From Rhizobiales bacterium GAS188 (GTDB taxonomy: Bacteria; Pseudomonadota; Alphaproteobacteria; Rhizobiales; Beijerinckiaceae), in assembly GCA_900104855.1 (NCBI GenBank), contig FNSS01000001.1:2976001-3040000 (forward strand): a DNA stretch of 64,000 nucleotides. The letters run 5' to 3'. Shown in pieces: positions 1 to 8,598 of the stretch. Each line of letters begins with the position of its first letter. Position 1 is the first letter of the stretch. Made by a program: the position numbers and the translations under genes. The notes under the pieces are model-generated. The model did not search any database. It was not told where the DNA came from and saw nothing but the letters and a program-made list of their open reading frames with translations.

Positions 1-1115
1 CCCGGCGGGCAGACCACCGGCGTTGCGTCGAGCCCGACGCTGCGTACGAAATCGAGGTCGCGCTGGTCATGGGCCGGACAGCCGAAGATGGCGCCCGTGC
101 CGTAATCCATGAGCACGAAATTGGCGACGAAGACCGGCAGCTTCCAGCGAGCGTCGAAGGGATGGATCGCCTTGATGCCGGTATCGTAGCCCTTCTTCTC
201 GGCGCGCTCGATCGCCTCTTGCGCGGTGCCGAGCTTGCGGCACTCCTCGATGAAGGCCGCGAGCTTCGGATCAAGGCTCGCAGCTTTCACGGCAAGCGGG
301 TGATCGGGTGATACCGCGACGAATTTCGCGCCGAACAGAGTGTCCGCCCGGGTGGTGTAGATCTCGGCCTCGGTCGGTCCGCCCTGAACCGTCGCCGGAT
401 CGAGGAAGAAGCGGACCGTCAGGCCTTCGGAGCGCCCGATCCAGTTGCGCTGCATCAGGCGTACTTTGTCCGGCCAGCGGTCGAGCCCGTCCAGCGCCTT
501 CAGCAGATCTTCCGCATAAGCGGACACCTTGAAGAACCATTGGGTCAGCTCGCGCTGCTCGACCGGCGCGCCGGATCGCCAGCCGCGCCCATCCACCACC
601 TGCTCATTGGCGAGAACGGTCTGGTCGACCGGATCCCAATTCACCTTCGCGGTCTTGCGATCGACGAGACCGGCGCTGAGGAAGTCGACGAACAGGCGCT
701 GCTGCTGCTTGTAATATTCGGGGTCGCAAGTCGCGATCTCGCGGCTCCAGTCGAGCGATAGCCCCATCGATTGCAGCTGGGCGCGCATCGCCGCGATATT
801 GGCGTAGGTCCACTCCTTCGGGTGAACCTTGCGCTCCATGGCGGCGTTCTCGGCCGGCAGGCCGAAGGCATCCCAACCCATCGGATGCAGGACATTGAAG
901 CCCCTGGCGCGCCGGTAGCGGGCGACGACGTCGCCCATCGCGTAGTTGCGCACATGGCCCATATGGATGCGCCCTGACGGGTAGGGGAACATCTCGAGCA
1001 CATAATAAGTCGGGCGCGCATCATCGTTCTTCGTCTCGAAGACGCGCTCGTTCTTCCAGACGGCTTGCCATTTCCGCTCGGATTCGCGGGTATTATAACG
1101 CTCGGACATCGACAT
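1..1115 (-). CDS. leuS: Leucyl-tRNA synthetase, N-terminal part (runs off the window)
   Basis: Charges tRNA-Leu with leucine in the cytoplasm (class I synthetase). The reverse strand reads MSMSERYN, then the class I HIGH-type motif as [12 protein letters not shown] near residue 52, then [11 protein letters not shown], all typical of LeuRS. The frame stays open to the window edge, covering about 371 residues: the catalytic first half and part of the editing insertion. The C-terminus and the KMSKS loop lie outside. ATG at 1115 is preferred over the in-frame ATG at 1109 because AAGGGA lies 7 nt upstream of it. The MarR gene upstream is on the same strand, 144 nt away. Identity is firm from the motifs and the uninterrupted frame. 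Confidence 0.96.
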   Translation of the reverse strand, partial: MSMSERYNTRESERKWQAVWKNERVFETKNDDARPTYYVLEMFPYPSGRIHMGHVRNYAMGDVVARYRRARGFNVLHPMGWDAFGLPAENAAMERKVHPKEWTYANIAAMRAQLQSMGLSLDWSREIATCDPEYYKQQQRLFVDFLSAGLVDRKTAKVNWDPVDQTVLANEQVVDGRGWRSGAPVEQRELTQWFFKVSAYAEDLLKALDGLDRWPDKVRLMQRNWIGRSEGLTVRFFLDPATVQGGPTEAEIYTTRADTLFGAKFVAVSPDHPLAVKAASLDPKLAAFIEECRKLGTAQEAIERAEKKGYDTGIKAIHPFDARWKLPVFVANFVLMDYGTGAIFGCPAHDQRDLDFVRSVGLDATPVVCPP

Positions 1116-1259
1116 GAAGCAGTCCCTTACCGCGGCCGACTTAGGCTACGTTGGGCGCCGGGGTCAACATGAAGCGCGCCTCTTCGGGCGATGGCTGGAC
1201 GAAAAGCCGCCATTGTGGCGCCGCCGCCGCTTTCCCCGCGCAAACAGCGAGGCGCTGCC

Positions 1260-1694
1260 TTACCGCAACCTGCCGATGATGGCCCGCAAATAGCGGCTCA
1301 GCTCGGCTCGATCCCGAGCGCTCAGATCGGTGAGCAGCATCTCCAAACGCTGTTCGGCCGAGACCGCGATCGTCCGGTAAAGCTGCAAGCCTTTCTGGGT
1401 CAAGGTGCCGACCATCCGCCGCTTATCGGCGGGATCGAGGCGGCGCTCGAGCCGTCCGTGCCTCGCCAGCCTGCGCAGCGCCCGGCTCGCCGTCATCACG
1501 TCGACGCCGCTCGCCTCGGCGACGTCGATATTGGCGAGCCCAGACTTCGAGGCGAGCACCATCATGCAGCGCCATTCGGCGAGAGTGAGGTCATGTTTGC
1601 GCCCGAGCGTGTCGGCGAAAGGGCGAGCCATCAGGTTCGCCGCAAGCAGCAAAAGGAAGGCCGGCGTGTCGGTGAGATCTAACCCCTTTGCCAT
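1260..1694 (-). CDS. MarR-family transcriptional regulator
   Basis: Predicted DNA-binding repressor or activator of 144 residues, the usual size for MarR. The winged-helix core is visible: LTLAEWRCMMVLA, then a recognition helix region with DVMTASRALRRL, then the wing with DPADKRRMVGTLT, which matches the MarR D-x-R-D-x-R signature. The frame extends further upstream, but ATG at 1694 has AAGGAA 5 nt before it and starts where the family alignment normally begins. The ligand and target genes cannot be read from sequence. The neighbouring fadD-type gene is a plausible but unproven target. Confidence 0.88.
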   Translation of the reverse strand: MAKGLDLTDTPAFLLLLAANLMARPFADTLGRKHDLTLAEWRCMMVLASKSGLANIDVAEASGVDVMTASRALRRLARHGRLERRLDPADKRRMVGTLTQKGLQLYRTIAVSAEQRLEMLLTDLSARDRAELSRYLRAIIGRLR

Positions 1695-1934
1695 GCTGTT
1701 CCTTTGCCTGAGCAGGCGCCGAGCGACAGAACCCGCCCCCACCGGCGAAAGGCTCGAGGATGAATAGGATGCGGCCATTGGGCCCATATAGGCATGATTC
1801 CGCGAGCCGCCACTCCCGTGGTGCTCACGAATTCACGATCCTTTGCCGGCTCCGTGCGGCGGGATTGGTGGATCCTTGCGAAATCTCGTTTCAATGCAAA
1901 GATATACGCCCACGGCCGATTTGGTGCCAGCTCC

Positions 1935-1967
1935 GGGACCGCGACCGTCTCGGTCGCCCTTCTTCCC
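1935..1967 (-). repeat. Repeat family A, half copy
   Basis: GGGACCGCGACCGTCTCGGT followed by CGCCCTTCTTCCC is the reverse complement of the right half of the repeat seen complete elsewhere in the window (for example 25490-25577). It contains an internal inverted repeat, CGACCG...CGGTCG. It lies in the 557-nt gap between the MarR gene and fadD, where no gene is supported. Confidence 0.75.
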
Positions 1968-2011
1968 GGCGGCGCTCCGGTCCGGTCGTCTCAAGAGCAG
2001 GCGGGAGAGGC

Positions 2012-2180
2012 TGTGAGTTTTTGAAATGATGAGGAAGGGCGGTGTCCAGAACGTCGCGGAGAACGGGGCCGGCATCGACAGAGCAAATTCTTGAAGGCCC
2101 TTTCCGACCATTTTCGTTATTTACTCACAGCAAAACAGGCGGGTCTCGGCAAGTTTTTCCCACAGTTTCAAAAACTCACA
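2012..2180. repeat. Pair of 15-bp inverted repeats 140 nt apart
   Basis: TGTGAGTTTTTGAAA occurs at 2012-2026 and its exact reverse complement at 2166-2180. The enclosed sequence is more AT-rich than its surroundings and has no convincing ORF. It could be a small non-autonomous mobile element, a regulatory pair upstream of the MarR gene, or chance similarity extended by selection. The sequence shows only the inverted repeats. Confidence 0.6.
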
Positions 2181-2251
2181 AGCTCGGACGCCCGCGATCC
2201 CAAGAAAGCTCGCCCCCGGCGCGAGGCGTAAGGCTGCTGCTTGGTCGACGA

Positions 2252-4024
2252 TCAGCCTGCGCGCCTTTGCGTGCCGGAAGCTGCTGCCGCCAAGGCCTCG
2301 TCGCGCAGCGCCCTGCGCAGCACCTTGCCGACATTGGTCTTGGGCAAGGTGTCGCGGAAGACCACATGTCTCGGCACCTTATAGGCGGCAAGACGCTCGC
2401 GGCACCAGGCCCGCACCACATCCTCGGTGAGGTTCAGCGAGCGGCTGACCACATAGGCCGTCACCGCCTCGCCGGAATGCTGGTCGGGCAAGCCGATCGC
2501 CGCGACCTCGATCACGTCGGGATGGCTGGAGATCACCGCCTCGACCTCGTTCGGCGTGACCTTCAGGCCCGACACCGAGATCATGTCCTTGATGCGATCG
2601 ACGATCTTGAACTGCCCATCCGGCAGCATCAGCGCCACATCGCCGGTGCGGAAGAAGCCGTCCGGGTAGAAGGCCGCCGCCGTCGCCTCGGGCGCCTGCC
2701 AATAGCCGCGCATCACTTGCGGGCCGCGCACGCAGAGCTCGCCCGGGGCGCCGACCGGAACCTCTTCCCCGGTCTCCGGCGCCCGCAAGGTCACCTCGGT
2801 CGAGGGCACGGGCACGCCGATAGTGCCTGAGAATGTCTCGGGCCGGACGGGATTGGCGGTCACGACGGGGGAGGTTTCCGACAGGCCATAGCCTTCCGAG
2901 ATGATGCTGCCCGTCAGCGCCTGCCATTTCTTGGCCACAGCCTCCTGCACCGCCATGCCGCCCGCATTGCTGGTGCCGAGATTGGAGAAATCCACCTTGT
3001 CGATATCGGGCGCTTGAACGAGCGCATTGTAGAGGGTGTTGACGCCGGTGATGATGCTGAAGCGCGTCTTGCGCAAGGTCGCGACGAAAGCCTTGATGTC
3101 GCGCGGATTGGCGATCAGCACGCAGCTCCCGCCGATGCGCATCATGTAGAGCGCGTTACAGGTAAGCGCGTAGACGTGATAGAGCGGCAAGGCCGCAATC
3201 ACGACCTGCCAGGCCGTATGGTCGGTGTCGGGCCAGAACCAGGTGTAGATCTGCTCGAGATTGGCGCAGATATTGCGGTGCAGCAGCACGGCGCCCTTCG
3301 AGACGCCCGTCGTGCCGCCCGTATATTGCAGGAAGGCGACATCGTCGCCGGTGACCGTGACGGTCGGCTTCGGCAAGGTCGATCCGAGGTCGAGCGCGGT
3401 CGCAAAGCTCACCGCATGCTCGATCTCGAAAGGCGGGATGATCTTCTTCACATAGCGGCTGACGAGGTTGATCAAGGTCCCCTTGAAGCCCATCAGGTCG
3501 CCGACCGTGGCGATCACCACCTTGTCGACCTTCAGGCGGGGCAGGGCCTCGGCGACCGTATGGGCGACGTTTTCGAGCACGACGATCAGCCGCGCCCCCG
3601 AATCATTGACCTGATTGGCGAGCTCGCCCGCCGTGTAGAGCGGGTTGACATTGACGATGGCGGCGCCGGCGAGATGCACGCCGAACATCGCCACCGGATA
3701 GGCGAAGATATTCGGCATCATCAGCGCGACCCGATCGCCCTTTTCGACGCCTTGCGCCCTCAGCCAGGCCGAAAAGGCGCCGGCATAGCGGCCGACTTCC
3801 GCAAAGCTGAGATTCGAGCCGAAGCTCGTATAGGCTGGCCGCTCCGCATAGGCGCGCACGCTGTCTTGGAGAAGATCGACGATCGTGCCCAGCTTGGCGA
3901 CATCGATCGCCGCCGGAACGCCCGGCGGATAGAGCGCCAGCCAGGGACGATCCTTATAGGTTCGGCTCGCCATGGAAACGGTGGAAGCTGAAGGTGCTGC
4001 TGCTCCGCGCGGGTCTTCGGCCAT
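2252..4024 (-). CDS. fadD: Long-chain fatty acid-CoA ligase (FadD type)
   Basis: ATP-dependent activation of fatty acids to acyl-CoA through an acyl-adenylate, feeding beta-oxidation or lipid synthesis. The 590-aa protein has the AMP-binding P-loop LQYTGGTTGVSKGA (about 235-248), the second motif SEGYGLSETSPV, the hinge GDVALMLPDGQFKIVDRIKD and a C-terminal lysine context LPKTNVGKVLRR. An alternative start is ATG at 3973 (MASRTYKDRPW), where similarity to known FadD proteins usually begins. The upstream start has AGGA at a slightly long distance, so the first 17 residues are uncertain. It is a single gene between rpoZ and the MarR regulator. Chain-length specificity is inferred only from overall resemblance. 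Confidence 0.9.
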   Translation of the reverse strand: MAEDPRGAAAPSASTVSMASRTYKDRPWLALYPPGVPAAIDVAKLGTIVDLLQDSVRAYAERPAYTSFGSNLSFAEVGRYAGAFSAWLRAQGVEKGDRVALMMPNIFAYPVAMFGVHLAGAAIVNVNPLYTAGELANQVNDSGARLIVVLENVAHTVAEALPRLKVDKVVIATVGDLMGFKGTLINLVSRYVKKIIPPFEIEHAVSFATALDLGSTLPKPTVTVTGDDVAFLQYTGGTTGVSKGAVLLHRNICANLEQIYTWFWPDTDHTAWQVVIAALPLYHVYALTCNALYMMRIGGSCVLIANPRDIKAFVATLRKTRFSIITGVNTLYNALVQAPDIDKVDFSNLGTSNAGGMAVQEAVAKKWQALTGSIISEGYGLSETSPVVTANPVRPETFSGTIGVPVPSTEVTLRAPETGEEVPVGAPGELCVRGPQVMRGYWQAPEATAAAFYPDGFFRTGDVALMLPDGQFKIVDRIKDMISVSGLKVTPNEVEAVISSHPDVIEVAAIGLPDQHSGEAVTAYVVSRSLNLTEDVVRAWCRERLAAYKVPRHVVFRDTLPKTNVGKVLRRALRDEALAAAASGTQRRAG

Positions 4025-4397
4025 GGAAATGTCCTCGACACTTCTTCTTGCGGCTGGCGATGTCGTCGACGGAGCTTAGCCGAGATCGGTATCGTTGCGG
4101 AGCCCGATCCGAAGATCATCCATCGCCCAAATCACGAATAAACAAGATCACGAACAAACGGAGCACGCACGTCCCGCTTCGCGCGACATGCCTTCCAGCG
4201 CCGGCGAACCGGGGCCACCGCGAATTCCGCTTCGGAACATACGAATAGGGGCCGCGACCCCAGCGGCTCCCTCAACTCGTCGCATCAAACCGCTTGAAAT
4301 AATAGCCGCAATCGCAATCTGGCCTTGTCAAAAATGACATCTGGACCAGTCCGGCTCCGCTCCCCTCGAGGAACGGAGCCCTGAGGCTTCGGCTGTC
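4025..4397. other. Intergenic region between rpoZ and fadD
   Basis: This 373-nt gap between two minus-strand genes should hold the fadD promoter. A stem GGCTCCG/CGGAGCC (4353-4380) enclosing CCTCGAGG lies just downstream of rpoZ and may help end that transcript, but no T-run follows it on the minus strand. No gene is supported. The middle of the gap is somewhat AT-richer and contains short repeats of AAACAAGATCACGAA type without clear meaning. Confidence 0.45.
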
Positions 4398-4790
4398 TTA
4401 TTCTTCCTCGTCGCGCGTCTCGGCCGGCGGCACGATGCCGTCGAGGCCGCGCAGCAGGTCCTCTTCCGTCATGGTGCGGTCGAACTGGACGCTGGTATCG
4501 TCGGTCGAATCGACCGATTGCACGCCGATCAGCGGCGCCGTCTCGGCTTCCGGCTCGTCGACCTCGACATATTTCTGCAGCGAATGGATCAGGCCCTCCT
4601 GCAGATCGTTCGGCTTCAGCATTCCGTCGGCGATCTCGCGCAGCGACACCACCGGGTTCTTGTCCCGATCCCGGTCGACCAGAAGCTGAGCGCCGCTCGC
4701 GATCTGGCGGGCGCGATGGGCGGCGAGCAGAACGAGGTCGAAACGGTTCTCGACTCGTTGGACGCAATCTTCGACGGTGACGCGAGCCAT
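4398..4790 (-). CDS. rpoZ: RNA polymerase omega subunit
   Basis: Small subunit that helps assemble and stabilise RNA polymerase and forms part of a ppGpp site in proteobacteria. The 130-aa protein starts [20 protein letters not shown] and continues LAAHRARQI, the hallmark of omega. It has the acidic C-terminal extension common in alphaproteobacteria. It is divergent from the NYN-domain gene at 5043. In many Rhizobiales rpoZ is followed by relA/spoT. Here it is followed by fadD, so the usual order is broken. Confidence 0.96.
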   Translation of the reverse strand: MARVTVEDCVQRVENRFDLVLLAAHRARQIASGAQLLVDRDRDKNPVVSLREIADGMLKPNDLQEGLIHSLQKYVEVDEPEAETAPLIGVQSVDSTDDTSVQFDRTMTEEDLLRGLDGIVPPAETRDEEE

Positions 4791-5042
4791 GGCCCGCTCC
4801 TTTCAGCGACAGTTGTGCGCAAGCGATGTTTTGTGTAGGGGGGTGCTACACCAAACACTGCAACGAAGGCAAGAAATTACATACCGGGGGCGAAAGGCGT
4901 TTCGCCGCACCGTTGATCCGCGCTTTCGGACACATATCCATTTGTTGCTCTACCAGCCCCGTTTCGGGGCTTGGAACTCAAGCGGTGATTTGGATATTGC
5001 GGCCTGCCGCGTCAATGCCTCCACTTCCAATGACGGAAACTC
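4791..5042. promoter_or_regulatory. Divergent rpoZ/NYN intergenic region with three hairpins
   Basis: Both flanking genes read outward, so their promoters should lie here. Three compact stems are visible: TGTAG...CTACA (4839-4856), GGCGAAA-GGCG-TTTCGCC (4889-4906) and AGCCCCG-TTT-CGGGGCT (about 4961-4977). None is followed by a T-run on either strand. They could be leader structures or a small RNA. I looked for tmRNA, which sits in this neighbourhood in some relatives, and saw no tRNA-like ends. Confidence 0.4.
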
Positions 5043-5675
5043 ATGTCGAAATCAGAAAAGCTTGCTCTGTTCATTGACGGCGCCAATCTCTATGCCACGG
5101 CCAAGACGCTGGGCTTCGATATCGATTATCGACGCCTGCTCGCCGAGTATAAGAGCCAGGGCACCTTGCTGCGGGCCTTCTATTTCACCGCCCTCATCGA
5201 GGATCAGGAATATTCCTCCATCCGGCCGCTGGTCGACTGGCTGGACTATAATGGTTACCGCGTGGTGACCAAGCCCACCAAGGAATTCGTCGACGCCACC
5301 GGCCGGCGCAAGATCAAGGGCAATATGGATATCGAGCTCGCCATCGCGGCGCTCGATATCGCCGAGCATATCGACCATATGGTGCTATTCTCGGGCGATG
5401 GGGATTTCCGCTCGCTGGTCGAATCCATGCAGCGCCGCGGGGTGCGCGTGACCGTGGTGTCGACGACCTCGACCCAGCCGCCGATGGTGGCCGACGAGCT
5501 GCGCCGCCAGGCCGATGAATTCGTCGATCTCGCCCATATGCAGAAGCTGATCGGCCGCGACCCGGCCGAGCGCGCCGAGCGGCCGCCGCGTCACGGCGCA
5601 CCCGAGCGCCGGCCGAGCCCGGACCGCCAAGTTCCGCCGCCGCATGCCGCTGCGCCCATCGACGATTACGAGTAG
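5043..5675 (+). CDS. NYN-domain (LabA/DUF88-like) protein
   Basis: Predicted PIN-like ribonuclease fold protein of 210 residues. The NYN core shows LALFIDGANLYATAK (7-21, first acidic residue), IKGNMDIELAIAAL (about 91-104) and MVLFSGDGDFRSLVESM (about 113-129), which together supply the conserved aspartates of the metal site. The last 40 residues are a low-complexity proline/arginine tail. It starts divergently from rpoZ, its usual neighbour in Rhizobiales. Its substrate is unknown, and a role in RNA turnover is inferred from the fold only. Confidence 0.88.
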   Translation: MSKSEKLALFIDGANLYATAKTLGFDIDYRRLLAEYKSQGTLLRAFYFTALIEDQEYSSIRPLVDWLDYNGYRVVTKPTKEFVDATGRRKIKGNMDIELAIAALDIAEHIDHMVLFSGDGDFRSLVESMQRRGVRVTVVSTTSTQPPMVADELRRQADEFVDLAHMQKLIGRDPAERAERPPRHGAPERRPSPDRQVPPPHAAAPIDDYE

Positions 5676-5846
5676 GCAACTCGTGGCCGTAGGCGGGAAT
5701 ATGGCGGTCCGCCATCGTTCAGCCGCGCTCGCCAAAGATAAGCTGAATTGGACTATGCTGGATTGCGATAAGCTCGATTGCGGTGAAGCGTCGCGCTATG
5801 TAACTGTCGAGACCCCGCGAGCCGCGTTCGATAACGTACTCGCCGC

Positions 5847-6629
5847 ATGGAGAAGCATGTGACCCAGGCGACCACGGATAAGTCATCGGCTCGCAAGAGC
5901 GAGGGTGGCGTTCTCGAGCTCGTCTGGATCGTGGTGCAAGCGCTGCTCATTGCGGTCGTGGTGCGCACCTTCCTGTTCCAGCCCTTCAACATCCCTTCGG
6001 GATCGCTGGTGCCCACCCTTCTGGTCGGCGATTACCTGTTCGTCTCCAAATACTCCTACGGCTATTCGAAATACTCGTTGCCGTTGGGCTTGCCGCTTTT
6101 CGATGGCCGCATCATGGGGAGCGAACCCAAGCGCGGCGACATCGCGGTGTTCAAGCTGCCGAAGGACGGCAAGACCGATTACATCAAGCGGGTGATCGGC
6201 CTGCCGGGCGACCGCATCCAGATGATCGATGCGCGCCTCTACATCAACGGCCAGGAAACCGCGCGCGAGCCGCTGCCCGCCTACAAGACCATCGACGCCT
6301 ATGGTCGCGAGACCTCGGTGCCCCACTACAAGGAGACGCTGCCGAACGGGGTGAGCCACGAGATCATCCAGAAGGACGGCGACACCGGCTATTGGAGCAA
6401 CACCCCCGTCTACACGGTGCCGCCGGGGCATTTCTTCATGATGGGGGACAACCGCGACAATTCCCAGGATTCGCGGGTGACGAGCGAAGTCGGCTACGTG
6501 CCCTTCGAGAATCTCGAGGGCCGGGCCGAGATCATCTTCTTCTCGATCGATGAGACTGCCAGCGCCTGGAAGGTCTGGGAATGGCCGAGCTCGGTGCGCT
6601 GGGATCGCATCTTCCAGCGCATCAAATGA
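5847..6629 (+). CDS. lepB: Signal peptidase I
   Basis: Cleaves signal peptides from exported proteins at the periplasmic face of the inner membrane. The 260-aa protein has one N-terminal membrane segment (about 22-44), then PSGSLVPTLLVGDY with the catalytic serine at S53. The usual Met after it is Leu here, an unremarkable variant. Box D is DYIKRVIGLPGD with catalytic K114, and box E is GDNRDNSQDSR. It heads lepB-rnc-era with 7 nt to rnc, the standard alphaproteobacterial order. The acpS gene that often precedes lepB is absent from the 171 nt upstream, where no other gene is seen. Confidence 0.96.
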   Translation: MEKHVTQATTDKSSARKSEGGVLELVWIVVQALLIAVVVRTFLFQPFNIPSGSLVPTLLVGDYLFVSKYSYGYSKYSLPLGLPLFDGRIMGSEPKRGDIAVFKLPKDGKTDYIKRVIGLPGDRIQMIDARLYINGQETAREPLPAYKTIDAYGRETSVPHYKETLPNGVSHEIIQKDGDTGYWSNTPVYTVPPGHFFMMGDNRDNSQDSRVTSEVGYVPFENLEGRAEIIFFSIDETASAWKVWEWPSSVRWDRIFQRIK

Positions 6630-6636
6630 TCGCCGC

Positions 6637-7350
6637 ATGAAGCGCGGCCAGCCCCAGACTCTCGATACGCTCGAGGCGCAGATCGGCTACAGCTTCCGCG
6701 ACAAGCAGCTCCTGGTCATGGCCTTGACGCATGTGAGCGCGGTGGGCGCGGCGCGCCCGCGCATCAAGAGCTATCAGCGGCTCGAATTCCTCGGCGACCG
6801 CGTGCTCGGCCTCGCCATCGCTGCCCTTCTCTATGAGCGCTTCCCGCTCGCCGAAGAGGGCGATCTGTCGAAAAGGCTCACCGAGCTCGTGCGCCGGGAG
6901 AGTTGCGCGGCGCTGGCCGAGAGCTGGTCGCTCGGCGAGCATATGCGTCTCGGGCCGAGCGAGGAGCAAAGCGGCGGCCGCCAGAACCCGACGATCCTCG
7001 GCGATGTGGCCGAGGCCCTGATCGGCGCCGTCTTCCTCGATGGCGGATATGAGGCGGCGAGCCGGCTGGTGGCCGCGGCGGTCGGCGAACGCCTCTGCGC
7101 CTCGGGCCGCCCGCCGCTCGACCCCAAGACCGCCCTGCAGGAATGGGCGCAAGGGCGCGGTCTGCCGCCGCCGAGCTACACCATCCTGTCGCGCGAGGGG
7201 CCCGATCACTTGCCGCTCTTCCGCATCCGCGTCTCCGTCAGGGAAGCGCCGCCCGCGGAGGCTGCCGGCCGTTCGAAACGCGCTGCCGAGCAGGCGGCGG
7301 CCGAGGCCATGTTGCGTGCTCTCGACATCTTGAAGGCGAGCGCCGCATGA
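6637..7350 (+). CDS. rnc: Ribonuclease III
   Basis: Double-stranded RNA endonuclease for rRNA and mRNA processing. The 237-aa protein has the signature RLEFLGDRVLGL (49-60, with E50 and D54 acting in the metal site) and DVAEALIGAVFLDGG. A C-terminal dsRNA-binding domain spans about 165-234 (DPKTALQEWAQ...AEQAAAEAML). The frame is open further upstream inside lepB, but ATG at 6637 just after the lepB stop is the natural start. It overlaps era by 4 nt (ATGA), implying translational coupling. Confidence 0.96.
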   Translation: MKRGQPQTLDTLEAQIGYSFRDKQLLVMALTHVSAVGAARPRIKSYQRLEFLGDRVLGLAIAALLYERFPLAEEGDLSKRLTELVRRESCAALAESWSLGEHMRLGPSEEQSGGRQNPTILGDVAEALIGAVFLDGGYEAASRLVAAAVGERLCASGRPPLDPKTALQEWAQGRGLPPPSYTILSREGPDHLPLFRIRVSVREAPPAEAAGRSKRAAEQAAAEAMLRALDILKASAA

Positions 7351-8267
7351 GCGAGCTTCCCCAAGCCGGTGGACCTCGTTGCGGCTTCGTCGCCTTGATC
7401 GGTGCGCCGAATGCCGGCAAATCGACGCTGTTGAACGCCCTCGTCGGACAGAAGGTGTCGATCGTCTCGCGCAAGGCCCAGACCACGCGGGCCTTGATCC
7501 GCGGCATCACCATCGAAAGCGAGGCGCAGATCATCTTCGTCGACACGCCGGGCATCTTCGCGCCGAAACGTCGGCTCGACCGCGCCATGGTCACCAGCGC
7601 CTGGAGCGGCGCCGACGACGCCGATCTCCTGGCCCTGTTGATCGATGCCCGCAAAGGGATCGACGAAGAGAGCTCGGCCATCCTCGACCGGCTCGCCGAG
7701 CAGAAGCGGCGCAGGCTGCTCCTGCTCAACAAGACCGACCAGCTCGCCGACAAGACCTCGCTGATCCCGCTCGCCGCCAAGCTGAACGAGCGTGTCGCCT
7801 TCCATGAGACCTTCATGGTCTCGGCGCTCACCGGTGACGGGGTGCCGGAGCTGCGCCGCGCCTTCGCCTCGCTGATGCCGCCCGGCCCCTGGCATTACCC
7901 CGAGGACCAGCTCTCCGACATGCCGATGCGCATGCTCGCCGCCGAGATCACGCGCGAGAAGCTCTATGACCGGCTGCATGACGAGCTTCCCTATCGCTCC
8001 ACGGTCGAGACCATGTCCTGGGCGGCGGCGCGTGGCGGCGCGGTCCGCATCGAGCAGACCATCTTCGTCGAGCGCGAGAGCCAGCGGAAGATCGTGCTCG
8101 GCAAAGGCGGCCAGACCATCAAGGCCATCGGGGCCGCGGCCCGTCGCGAGCTCGAGGAGATCACCGAAGGCCGGGTGCATCTGTTCTTGTTCGTCAAGGT
8201 CCGCGAGAACTGGTCCGACGACCCCGAGCGCTATCGCGAAATGGGCCTCGAATTCCCGAGGGGATGA
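7347..8267 (+). CDS. era: GTPase Era
   Basis: Essential GTPase that binds 16S rRNA and acts in 30S maturation. The 306-aa protein has G1 GAPNAGKST (19-27), G3 DTPG (66-69), G4 NKTD (about 130) and a C-terminal KH domain with VLGKGGQTIKAIG. Its ATG overlaps the rnc stop codon. A longer frame begins at 7143 but is only the rnc coding region read in another frame. recO would normally follow directly. Here an insertion sequence and repeats separate them by 1.65 kb. Confidence 0.97.
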   Translation: MSELPQAGGPRCGFVALIGAPNAGKSTLLNALVGQKVSIVSRKAQTTRALIRGITIESEAQIIFVDTPGIFAPKRRLDRAMVTSAWSGADDADLLALLIDARKGIDEESSAILDRLAEQKRRRLLLLNKTDQLADKTSLIPLAAKLNERVAFHETFMVSALTGDGVPELRRAFASLMPPGPWHYPEDQLSDMPMRMLAAEITREKLYDRLHDELPYRSTVETMSWAAARGGAVRIEQTIFVERESQRKIVLGKGGQTIKAIGAAARRELEEITEGRVHLFLFVKVRENWSDDPERYREMGLEFPRG

Positions 8268-8307
8268 TTCCGCTGAATACGGGGTCACGCCGCGATCTGG
8301 GCGCCAG

Positions 8308-8516
8308 CCCCCACCTCTCCCCTTGTGGGAGAGGTCGGCTTCGATGAGCGTAGCGAAGAGAAGCCGGGTGAGGGGGGCAGCGCCGACTCTCGAAGGACCC
8401 CCCTCTAGGCCCGAATGGCTGCCCTGACCTGCCTTGCGAAGGAAATAGTTGCCCCCCTCACCCGGAACACTCGCTGCGCTCGTGCTCCGACCTCTCCCAC
8501 CAGGGGAGAGGTGGGG
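8308..8516. repeat. Repeat family B, inverted pair
   Basis: CCCCCACCTCTCCCC...GGGTGAGGGGGG (8308-8377) and the inverted copy CCCCCCTCACCC...GGGGAGAGGTGGGG (8452-8516) flank about 75 nt. The same two arms recur at 31566-31771. Within each arm CCTCTCCC pairs with GGGAGAGG. This type of G/C-rich palindromic repeat is widespread in Rhizobiales. No ORF is supported in 8268-8530. Confidence 0.8.
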
Positions 8517-8598
8517 CGTTGTGCAGCCCTGATAGATTGGTGACAGAACGGACCGGAAAGATGGGTGACAGTTCTCTGTCGGCTGGGAGGACCAGTCG

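Noticed and set aside
4791-5042. Possible tmRNA or tRNA gene
   Set aside because: No acceptor-stem pair, T-arm (GTTCRANYC) or CCA end could be placed. Only short hairpins are present.
8526-8531. Target-site duplication for the IS481 element
   Set aside because: Flanks CCCT and CGCT do not match as a direct repeat. No better 4-6 nt pair is seen at or near the ends.
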